DNA of 33,433 nt, taken from positions 1 through 33,433 of the forward strand of contig NZ_FOZS01000011.1 in NCBI RefSeq assembly GCF_900116205.1, in the 5' to 3' direction. The translations under genes were made by a program, and so were the position numbers. Of this stretch, positions 7,058 through 13,544 are shown piece after piece; positions within the stretch are counted from its first letter, which is position 1, and each line of letters begins with the position of its first letter. The notes under the pieces are model-generated. The model did no database searches and was not told where the DNA came from. It worked only from the letters and a program-made list of their open reading frames with translations. The DNA is from Halostagnicola kamekurae. GTDB lineage: Archaea; Halobacteriota; Halobacteria; Halobacteriales; Natrialbaceae.

Positions 7058-7980
7058 CTCTGTTGTATAGCGGTCTAGTCTGCCGATGTCACTAGCTTAG
7101 AAGGGTGAAGCTGAGGAATTCGATCTTGATATAGAAATCGATATCCTCGACTTCATTGAGCAATGTCGTGACCTAGCTAAACAAGGTTGGGGAAGCACGC
7201 GGGCGAACCTGCCGCTGGCGGACTCGCCCGCTGGGTTCACGTCGTTCTGCACTGTTTCCGACTCGAAGAAGGCCACAGCTACCGTGAAACACCGAATAGG
7301 CTGAAGTATCTGACTGAGGTCATGACGCACTTGACATAGATCGGGACGAACTCCCTGATTACAGCACAATCTACAAGTCATTTGACTGGCTGAAAATGTG
7401 GGTGTGGTGGGCGTTGCTGCGCGTTTCAGCGCACCAACGCCCGCAATCTGGGTACGCCGCTCTCGACAGCACGTTCTTTGATCGCCGTCGTGCTTCGTCG
7501 TACTTCCGCCAGCGATCAGGAAGCACTGTACAGACACTGAAAGTGACGACAATAACTGATGTCGAGTCGCTCGCTGTTCTTGACCTCTATATCACAGCAC
7601 GGTGGAAGCATGATACAAAGACGGGACTGCAGGTCGTCCGCATTTGGGCGGACGACCTGCAGTCCGAGGTTGCCGACAACGGGTTCCAAGACTGGCACAC
7701 TGAGTGCGAAATTGCCGAACTTGACGTTGAGTACCTTGTTCACTACCGCTGCTCATCGCCAAAAGTAGTTCTGAACAACGCGCTCAACCGGACAAACGGC
7801 TACTCTCAGCGCTGGATGGCCGAAACTTCCTATTTGACAACGAAGCGCTCGCACGGCATCGCCGAGCGAGCGCTTGGCTGGTATCGACAGTTCCGTGAAA
7901 TCGTCCTGATGTTCGCTCTCATCAGCATAGAGTCGTTGTGTGAGCCGTTGTAACCATGACTCAGCATCTATTCAACAGAG
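7058..7980 (+). mobile_element. Decayed IS5-type haloarchaeal insertion sequence
   Basis: The ends are inverted: CTCTGTTG-TATAG at 7058-7070 and, on the other strand, CTCTGTTG-AATAG from 7980. The resulting 923 bp is a normal length for a haloarchaeal IS5-family element. Inside lies a broken transposase. No convincing target duplication flanks it, which fits an old insertion. It sits in the small nuclease gene, whose frame reads into both ends. Confidence 0.75.
7110..7953 (+). pseudogene. IS5-family transposase, multiply frameshifted
   Basis: Three frames carry successive parts of one transposase. From about 7110: EEFDLDIEIDILDFIEQCRD. From about 7240: CFRLEEGHSYRETPNRLKYL. From about 7325 to the TAA at 7953: DELPDYSTIYKSFDWLKMW, then AALDSTFFDR, TLKVTTITDVES, and NGYSQRWMAETSYLTTKRS before the C-terminus. 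ALDSTFFD carries the first catalytic Asp and MAETS the catalytic Glu typical of the DDE fold. At least two frameshifts and a lost start codon make it inactive. The long uninterrupted 3' frame (7396-7953) should not be read as a functional gene. Confidence 0.8.
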
Positions 7981-8336
7981 CAGTCTCTTCATCTTGGTAA
8001 TCTTCGACGTATGCAGAGAGTTGATCGACATGATCCTCTGTCGCTTTGACTACCTTGAGTTTGATTAGAATAACATCATTGTTGGCGAGATAGATAAGAT
8101 CAGTGCATCCAGATGGGAGAGACTGTTGCCGTGCTACAGAAACTAACTCTCCAGGCTCCTCATCAATAATTGAAGCTAATAGACGGTGATTGCGCAAGAA
8201 TATCTACAATTGAGCTTTCCGAAGCAGTCGATTTTTCTGACATAGAACAGCCTCTCTAGCACACTCACATAATCGTTCACAAGACCTATAGATAGAATAC
8301 TCCGAGAATACAGTTGCGACTAACGTATTGATCTCC

Positions 8337-9494
8337 TCAGATAGATTCTTGGACAAATTCGCCGGAGATACGGTTTTCCTGCTCAACTGCGGCAGTATCA
8401 AGAAGACGGCTGCAAACGGATAGCACCTGTCGAATGTTCCCTTGAGAACGTTGGAGAATCAGGTCGAGAGCATCTTCTGTGAAAGGATAAATATCGGAGT
8501 GCTGGTCACCTCCTGTGCGTTCTCGATCTAGGTATCGTTCTACAAGGGCGTACAGATGTTCGTCAGTCAATGGGCGCAACGCAACCTCTTGTCCGATTCG
8601 CTCACTAAACGCGTGATATTCGCTCATTACGTCTTGCCAGACCTCTGGTGCGCAACCGAACAACATACAGAGCCCCTCACTATTCTGGTCCATCAGATGC
8701 CGGATACTGTTCAGGGTTGCCTGCTCGTCCTTCGATGAAAGACGAGCAATACTCTCAAACTCGTCAACGAAGACAAACACTGCAGTATAGCCCAACTCCA
8801 GCAGTAAATTCTTCATCGCTGTAAACGCCCGAACACCCATTGTATCGTCGTCGAGAGCGGTGTGGATCTCCATTTCTTTTCGCTGTTCATATCGAATCCC
8901 CTCCCCAGTCAACCATTGCCACGCATACAGGTTCGTGTCTTCATACACCATATGAACGATAGCCCTCGCGAAATCAGCAAACTTCGTCACATCGCTTAGT
9001 CGCTTGACTGCAGTTGGGACGAGTTCTGAAAGCAGTACATCACCATCATCAATCAGTGACCGCATTCCGTTCGCTCCAATGGGATTGGCATCCGTGACAT
9101 CACGCGCTACCGTTGCGAGGAACTCGTATGCGACTTCCTGGACTCGAGAAAACCCGAGATCATACATGAACTCGTGATAGATGTCGAGGAACCCTTCGCC
9201 TGGTTGCGCGACGTAGCCGACGACAATGTCTCCCTGATCCCGCAATAGCGAACGTGTATATTTGAGTGTATGCGACTTCCCGTTACCGTACTTTCCGGTG
9301 ACGACCAGGTGTTTCGATTTACCTGTCGATAACGTCGCAGATACCGTCGAACTGATTGCAGCGGTCGCGTGATCCTGACCACAGTAAATCTCCGGGTTCT
9401 CCGAAGGAACCGGACTGTACGGGAAAGGATTGCTGTCGAGCTTGAATTGGCTGTAATTCTGTTCCTGATCGCTGATGTCAAATGCTTCGCTCAT
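8337..9494 (-). CDS. P-loop ATPase of the DpdA-like operon, 385 aa
   Basis: An AAA/ORC-like ATPase. The Walker A GKYGNGKS is at residues 67-74 in TGKYGNGKSHTLKY, and the Walker B VFVFVDEFES is at about 239-248. A sensor-like 'LCMLFGCAPEVWQ' and an arginine-rich 'SQGNIRQVLSVCSRL' helix (C-terminal lid) follow. An N-terminal 'FKLDSNPFPYSPVP' precedes the P-loop, as in DUF2791/BREX-type and Cdc6-like ATPases. It is not an origin-binding Orc1/Cdc6: no clear C-terminal winged helix is seen. Its ATG overlaps the stop of the previous gene by 4 bp (ATGA). Bacterial Dpd clusters also encode ATPases, so a role as motor or switch of a DNA-modification/restriction complex is a reasonable inference. Confidence 0.75.
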   Translation of the reverse strand: MSEAFDISDQEQNYSQFKLDSNPFPYSPVPSENPEIYCGQDHATAAISSTVSATLSTGKSKHLVVTGKYGNGKSHTLKYTRSLLRDQGDIVVGYVAQPGEGFLDIYHEFMYDLGFSRVQEVAYEFLATVARDVTDANPIGANGMRSLIDDGDVLLSELVPTAVKRLSDVTKFADFARAIVHMVYEDTNLYAWQWLTGEGIRYEQRKEMEIHTALDDDTMGVRAFTAMKNLLLELGYTAVFVFVDEFESIARLSSKDEQATLNSIRHLMDQNSEGLCMLFGCAPEVWQDVMSEYHAFSERIGQEVALRPLTDEHLYALVERYLDRERTGGDQHSDIYPFTEDALDLILQRSQGNIRQVLSVCSRLLDTAAVEQENRISGEFVQESI

Positions 9495-10390
9495 TGGTTT
9501 GAATTGGGGGTAAACTCAAGGTCGCGGTCGTATACCGCGAGGTAGTAGTACTGTTTATCGAACTGTTCAAGTCCAGCCATAACCTGCTGTGTTGACTGGG
9601 ATGTCGAGACTAGCGAGTCACCGTCAGCAAGTGCAATCTCTTTGATTCCCAAGACTGACTCTTTCGCGGCCGTATCTAATGGTGCACCCGACAATTCGAG
9701 TTTTCCAATGTTCTCTTGGCACAGTGTTGTAAGTGCACTATCGAAGGAGCCACGGGAACACTGGAGTCGCTCACATATCCTCTCTCGTAACCTCGGGATC
9801 GAAAGGTATCGCTGCCGGAGATCGACACCCGCGGTTTCCTCGAGGTCATCATACTCCTCGAGGAAGACAAACTGGAAGTTTGCCGGTACGTCCCCGCTAT
9901 CGACCACATAGTACTCGCCAGTGAACGCATTTCGCTGGATCCCACCGAGGCGCTCTCCCCAATCGCCGACAATCTCTATCCCGGTCTGGTTGAACGAATG
10001 CGGGGAGTATTCGAGTTCTTTCTCCAAGTAGTCGAGTATTTCGTCCTGACTTGCAGGGCTGAACTCGTCGAGTACATCGAGGAACGTGCCGTAATGGGGA
10101 CTTCGAACGGCTAAGATCTCGTTTGCTTGTGTCCACTCTTCGGCCTTGACTGCGTCCAGAAATCGTTCGCCGACCGGTGTTGTTTGATATTCCAGTTCGT
10201 CGTCTGTATCTCGTTCGGAGAGCAGACCGATACGGGTCGCTTCTAGAACCGTCTCTCGGGCCCGACGATGACTAACATTCAATGTCTCTTCGATGGTTTC
10301 GGTCGTCTTGCTGGTACTCTCACAAACGTGTGTGAGCTCCGTGAGTCGGCCTAACGTAATTGGCCGGATGGTCGCTCGTTCTGACGTCAC
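9491..10390 (-). CDS. Unknown winged-helix protein of the DpdA-like operon, 299 aa
   Basis: The N-terminal 75 residues look like a winged helix: TIEETLNVSHRRARETVLEATRIGLL, then a wing ending YQTTPVGERFL. The middle contains a second helical unit ('TFLDVLDEFSPASQDEILDYLEKELEYS') and a probable third winged helix near 200-250 ('RERICERLQCSRGSFDSALTTL'). The start is GTG at 10390, overlapping the transferase stop (GTGA), and the end overlaps the ATPase start (ATGA). I do not recognise the family. Tandem winged helices suggest DNA recognition or a bridge between the transferase and the ATPase, in a position comparable to accessory Dpd proteins. That is inference from context only. Confidence 0.7.
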   Translation of the reverse strand: MTSERATIRPITLGRLTELTHVCESTSKTTETIEETLNVSHRRARETVLEATRIGLLSERDTDDELEYQTTPVGERFLDAVKAEEWTQANEILAVRSPHYGTFLDVLDEFSPASQDEILDYLEKELEYSPHSFNQTGIEIVGDWGERLGGIQRNAFTGEYYVVDSGDVPANFQFVFLEEYDDLEETAGVDLRQRYLSIPRLRERICERLQCSRGSFDSALTTLCQENIGKLELSGAPLDTAAKESVLGIKEIALADGDSLVSTSQSTQQVMAGLEQFDKQYYYLAVYDRDLEFTPNSNQ

Positions 10391-11421
10391 GACAGCCTCC
10401 TGACTTGCTGTTTGGCGGTCTGATACGCTCGTTGCGTTACTTCGTTCCCCTGAAACCGGAGATCGAGATAGTCTTCGATGTCTCTCCCGGATTCGTCGAC
10501 ATACCGAAAACGACGTAATTCAGTGGCCATCGCCCATAGATTGTGGCGTGTAAGGGCGTCGCGGTCTTCCCGAATATCGTCGAGGGCTCTGGACCCGCAG
10601 ACTGGGCACGAACATGGGAGGTACGACAGGTCGTCTATTCGAGTGAGTTCCTCACCTCCAAATCCTGGTATCAGGTAGTTTCGGTTGCCTGCACTCCGAA
10701 TGAACGCAGATGAGTCGAAACTATCGACTCCGAGGTAGAGTAAGAGTGGCTGATAGACGAGTCCACCGAGCCCATACACGTGGAGATGCTTATTGGTCGC
10801 TGTTCTCGCAGCGAGGATTAATTTCGTCGTCTTTGTGTAATCTGTTCGAATGGGGACAAGGCTACCAAGTGCGTAACCATCGAAGTCACCGTGTTGCTCT
10901 AAGTATCGAACTGTATTGCGAACCGTCTCTGGATCGTATCCGTGGACGCTCGCAAACAGAGGTTCGGAACTGTCGTGGTGGTCACTCGCCTTGAGGGCCA
11001 GTTCGACACTTCGGTCGATCCGCCGCTGGTTCTCTGCTGCCCGATTGTCCCGAGAAATCGGGAGATCGACCGTCCCGAAGATATCAGCCTCGAGCAGTCG
11101 CTGTGTCTCGAGCGTCTCTTCAGGCGTCGTATCCAGATCTTCTGCGGCGAAATCGTATCCACCGCTATCGGCGAAAACGATCGTCTTATTTGGGGTGTCC
11201 ATCTCTTCGCGAAGTGATACACCATTCGTTAGTCGATCCCACATTGGATCTCGATTCCTGATCGCTCGAGCGTTGATCATCGCCGTCGGAAGATCGGGAA
11301 TTGCATCCACGTATTCCGGCGTATTGTCGCTCGAGCGCTTTCCCAAGTTCCGCACGGGAAAGAGAACAGGGGTGTGGAGGTCTCCTCGAGGGAGTTCGAG
11401 TGTCCGCTGTCGATACAACAT
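10387..11421 (-). CDS. dpdA: DpdA-like TGT-family 7-deazaguanine transferase, 344 aa
   Basis: A TGT-fold transglycosylase without the C-terminal PUA region of archaeal tRNA-guanine transglycosylase (344 versus about 500-600 residues). Visible motifs: DSGGYD at 85-90 (general acid/base Asp85), YALGSLVP at 183-190, GLGG at 217-220, GVDSFDSSAF with the candidate nucleophile Asp236, and the zinc site Cys270-x-Cys272-xx-Cys275...His293. Stand-alone TGT paralogues of this kind (DpdA, formerly TgtA5) insert preQ0-type bases into DNA. A haloarchaeal host would make preQ0 for archaeosine, so substrate would be available. It is first in a three-gene overlapping operon, with a TATA-like TATCTATTTAAC near 11450, about 29 bp before the ATG. 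The symbol is by fold and context; a tRNA role cannot be excluded. Confidence 0.7.
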   Translation of the reverse strand: MLYRQRTLELPRGDLHTPVLFPVRNLGKRSSDNTPEYVDAIPDLPTAMINARAIRNRDPMWDRLTNGVSLREEMDTPNKTIVFADSGGYDFAAEDLDTTPEETLETQRLLEADIFGTVDLPISRDNRAAENQRRIDRSVELALKASDHHDSSEPLFASVHGYDPETVRNTVRYLEQHGDFDGYALGSLVPIRTDYTKTTKLILAARTATNKHLHVYGLGGLVYQPLLLYLGVDSFDSSAFIRSAGNRNYLIPGFGGEELTRIDDLSYLPCSCPVCGSRALDDIREDRDALTRHNLWAMATELRRFRYVDESGRDIEDYLDLRFQGNEVTQRAYQTAKQQVRRLS

Positions 11422-11444
11422 TCACACGAGTCTGTTGTTGTTCC

Positions 11445-11456
11445 TGTTAAATAGAT
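11445..11456 (-). promoter_or_regulatory. TATA-like box for the DpdA-like operon
   Basis: On the minus strand the sequence reads TATCTATTTAAC, about 29 bp before the ATG at 11421. This spacing predicts a leaderless or nearly leaderless transcript. No member of the palindromic operator family is present here, so this operon is probably controlled separately. Confidence 0.5.
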
Positions 11457-11676
11457 AATAACTCAATACAGAATCGAAGTAGTCGAATACACGTTCAGGA
11501 ATAGTCTCTGTATACCGTCGTTACTGCAATCCAATTGGATAACGTCCTATACCGTTGTTCCGTAGATTCTGGAGTGTTTTATCTCATAGCGCAGCAAAGA
11601 CTTCCTATCTATCCTCCTATTACTTGTTACTGAATACAGTGGATGAATCCTTCAACGCAATAAGGGTGATTTCCTG

Positions 11677-12027
11677 CTAAGACTGTGTGCGCTTAAGGAG
11701 ATTGATTGCGAATTCAGCTGCCGCTATTTGGCTATTTGCTTCTCGGATTTCAGCCTCACTAGCGTCCCCTGAGTGACGTACCATCCGTCCATTATGAATA
11801 TGACCATTGAGAACGCAGATAACATCCTCTATATCCGATAATCCAAACACTTTTTGAAATTTTCTAGCTTCCTCGCCCGAAGGCTTGTAGATGAATTCTG
11901 CTAACTGTCCTCGTACTACTTGTGGCGGAACTGGGAGTGTTTCAGCGGCTTCCGTCACAAATTCTTCTAACGTGTCTGCTTTTGATTCCTTCCCCAACTC
12001 CCAAATTTCACGTTTAGTATTAGCCAT
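11677..12027 (-). CDS. Unknown protein, 116 aa
   Basis: A charged, mostly helical protein: MANTKREIWELGKESKAD, then EFVTEAAETLPVPPQVVRGQL, FGLSDIEDVICVLNGHIHNG and a C-terminal helix rich in Ala (EIREANSQIAAAEFAINLL). No known domain is recognised. I chose the ATG at 12027; the frame extends ten codons upstream to a TTG but those residues are a Lys/Arg-rich artefact-like stretch (LRKKKRVD). The gene is A+T-rich. It is separated from the DpdA-like operon by about 255 bp in which I see only its promoter region. Confidence 0.6.
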   Translation of the reverse strand: MANTKREIWELGKESKADTLEEFVTEAAETLPVPPQVVRGQLAEFIYKPSGEEARKFQKVFGLSDIEDVICVLNGHIHNGRMVRHSGDASEAEIREANSQIAAAEFAINLLKRTQS

Positions 12028-12232
12028 GGTATCAACTCTTTTCTTTTTCCTTAACAATATTCTGCAAATTCACTTGAACAGACCAAATCTATGGATCTTC
12101 CTTCTCCTCTCTTGCAGGATCCTATACTCTTCTTTGGATATTATTTAGTCTGTTAGGTCACTCGTTACTTGTTAGCATCCTACGTAGTTTTATTGTTTTC
12201 CTATGAGAAATTCAGGGTCAGACCGTTCAGAC

Positions 12233-12574
12233 CTATTTTATCATAATATCTCCCATCGAAATAAGAAGCGAGTATCTGTCGAGGCTCTCATTTATCATCA
12301 CTGTCTTCCGATCGTCATCGTATTCAATTAGTCCTGCTTCATCGAGTTTTGGCAGGTGCTGTTGAATAAGACTGTTATAGGCTGATTTGTAGTCATCAGT
12401 TGGGATCGCTCGAGGAGGAGTGTCCGTTTCGATACTCCTGATTGCACTTGCAATTTGGCGGACATCGATCATGTTTTCTTGATCAAAAAGTGAGAGGTAT
12501 TTCACCGTAAGTAAGCGCCGCCGATTGCCGAGCAATTTGTACACGTTAGATGTCGTAGCGGGCCGATTACTCAT
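12233..12574 (-). CDS. DUF7344-like winged-helix regulator, 113 aa
   Basis: It begins MSNRPATTSNVYKLLGNRRRRL-like (actual RRRLLTVKYL) and continues with QIASAIRSIE, then YNSLIQQHLPKLDEAGLIEYD and a wing 'RKTVMINESL'. 'LLGNRRRLLTVKYL ... HLPKLDEAGLIEYD' is the signature of the haloarchaeal DUF7344 winged-helix regulators. I chose ATG 12574 because it overlaps the stop of a 42-codon ORF (ATGAGTAA); the frame also has a GTG two codons upstream. A palindromic promoter element lies in front of the two-gene unit (12705-12739). It is probably a transcriptional regulator of local plasmid genes. Confidence 0.7.
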   Translation of the reverse strand: MSNRPATTSNVYKLLGNRRRLLTVKYLSLFDQENMIDVRQIASAIRSIETDTPPRAIPTDDYKSAYNSLIQQHLPKLDEAGLIEYDDDRKTVMINESLDRYSLLISMGDIMIK

Positions 12575-12695
12575 ACCCACTCACCACCTGAGCGATAACA
12601 GTATCTATTATATTGCTTCGATTAGGCGTGGAAGCAAAACTCATCTCGCCACTTTGTGCCACAATAGCGCGGATTTTCGGACTACTCTCGTTCAT
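12567..12695 (-). CDS. 42-codon coupled leader ORF of the DUF7344 unit
   Basis: ATG at 12695 begins a 42-residue frame (starts MNESSPKIRAIVAQSGEMS) that ends in TAA at 12569-12567, overlapping the regulator's ATG. It starts about 10 bp after the palindromic promoter element. Its sequence has no recognised family. The same architecture recurs at 26941 and 27606, which makes a real function, coding or regulatory, more likely than chance. Confidence 0.4.
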   Translation of the reverse strand: MNESSPKIRAIVAQSGEMSFASTPNRSNIIDTVIAQVVSGYE

Positions 12696-12704
12696 GGTAA
12701 CTGA

Positions 12705-12739
12705 GGGTTAGCCCTCGCCCTTCACGGGCTCAAAAAACA
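12705..12739 (-). promoter_or_regulatory. Palindromic promoter/operator element, copy B (DUF7344 unit)
   Basis: Minus strand: TGTTTTTTGAG, then GCCCGTGAAGGGC, then GAGGGC. The T-rich box is about 27 bp upstream of the palindrome's downstream edge, and the 42-codon ORF's ATG is about 10 bp further on. It matches copies at 2304, 22564, 23069, 27071 and 27751. Confidence 0.5.
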
Positions 12740-12890
12740 CAACAGAGAACAAATTGTGTTATCGATTCAGTTCCCGACGGGAGTCAGTTGTTCAACTAGA
12801 CAGTGCCGAATGAGAAGTTTTGTCAGTTAAGGAAATTCCACAGTCAGGAGGACATCAAAGAGACCTCTATCTTACTGTTTCAATGCCGAT

Positions 12891-13502
12891 TCACCGATAC
12901 TGAAGCGGGCCAGGCTGATCAAAGTCGAGTGGTGAATACGTCTCGGGACAGTTTGGATCGGTCAAGGGAATATTCGACGGTTCGTCGAGTGGGACTGGAA
13001 GATCGATCTCTGCAGTTCCAGCGTTGACTGCAGTCACGAAATCCCAAGGAAAATAGTGTTTCCACCCACCTGACTCGAGGTCAGAGAGATCGACGTCGTC
13101 GACGACGATGCGTCGATACGTGTCAGTTGTCGTTGCCAACCGATCGTACACTGCCTGAATAAGGTGCAAGCCTTCTCGGCGGCCAGGGAGTCGAGCCTCA
13201 ATTGGGACGTGAGCGTGGTATTCAACTGGATCATCTGGAAGCGTAAGATATCGCCAACAGGTAATTGCTTCGCTGATGCCGGGAATCGATGCTTCTTCGC
13301 GTAACGTTTGATTCCCCGTTGCCCAGACGTCGATGTTCGCTACTTCGTGTGCTAGGTATTTGACCCACGAAAGTGGGACGGCGTTTCTCTCTGGATGTGG
13401 ATTGACGCTTACCGTATGATCTCTGTCGAAGCAGACGACCGCGGTTGGGATTGGATTTGTTCGGTTCATGCCGCTTGACTGGATGTGTGAATTGGAAGTC
13501 AT
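12891..13502 (-). CDS. HAD-like hydrolase, 203 aa
   Basis: The motif I-like 'VVCFDRDHTVSVNPHP' (DxD with Asp25 and Asp27) and a motif II-like 'DVWATGNQTL' place it in the haloacid-dehalogenase superfamily. The conserved Lys and the terminal DD motif are less clear; 'IVVDDVDLSDL' near 144-154 may be motif IV. HAD proteins are phosphatases or phosphotransferases; the substrate cannot be told. The start is ATG 13502, with an alternative at 13469 (MNRTNPIPTAVV). It lies 42 bp after the pentapeptide-repeat gene on the same strand, so the two are probably co-transcribed with the HhH-GPD-like gene upstream. Confidence 0.65.
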   Translation of the reverse strand: MTSNSHIQSSGMNRTNPIPTAVVCFDRDHTVSVNPHPERNAVPLSWVKYLAHEVANIDVWATGNQTLREEASIPGISEAITCWRYLTLPDDPVEYHAHVPIEARLPGRREGLHLIQAVYDRLATTTDTYRRIVVDDVDLSDLESGGWKHYFPWDFVTAVNAGTAEIDLPVPLDEPSNIPLTDPNCPETYSPLDFDQPGPLQYR

Positions 13503-13544
13503 GAGTGTCGGGAAGTGACCGCAGCTAGTGAGGAGGACTGTACT

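Larger units (their letters stand above)
7011..8243 (-). pseudogene. Small PD-(D/E)XK-like nuclease gene, frameshifted and split by an IS
   Basis: The probable start is ATG at 8243 (MSEKSTASESSIVDI). One extra base near 8198-8201 shifts the frame. The main frame then reads RNHRLLASIIDEEPGELV, GCTDLIYLANNDVILIKLK and VKATEDHVDQLSAYVEDYQ, and runs into the IS end at 7980. Beyond the IS the frame continues for about 15 codons (GILSLLVGQYLW) to a TAA at 7011-7013. 'TDLIYLANNDVILIKLK' followed by 'VDQLSAYVED' is the D...(E)xK plus helix layout of NucS/DUF91-like nucleases, but the usual Glu before x-Lys is Lys here. The gene follows the ATPase gene by about 95 bp, as if it were the fourth gene of the DpdA-like operon. 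Confidence 0.55.

Noticed and set aside
7396-7953. Long intact-looking transposase frame
   Set aside because: The upstream half is in other frames and the start is lost, so it is part of a pseudogene, not a functional transposase.
8337-9494. Orc1/Cdc6 replication initiator
   Set aside because: Has a P-loop and lid like Cdc6, but no clear C-terminal winged helix, no origin repeats nearby, and it sits third in the transferase operon.
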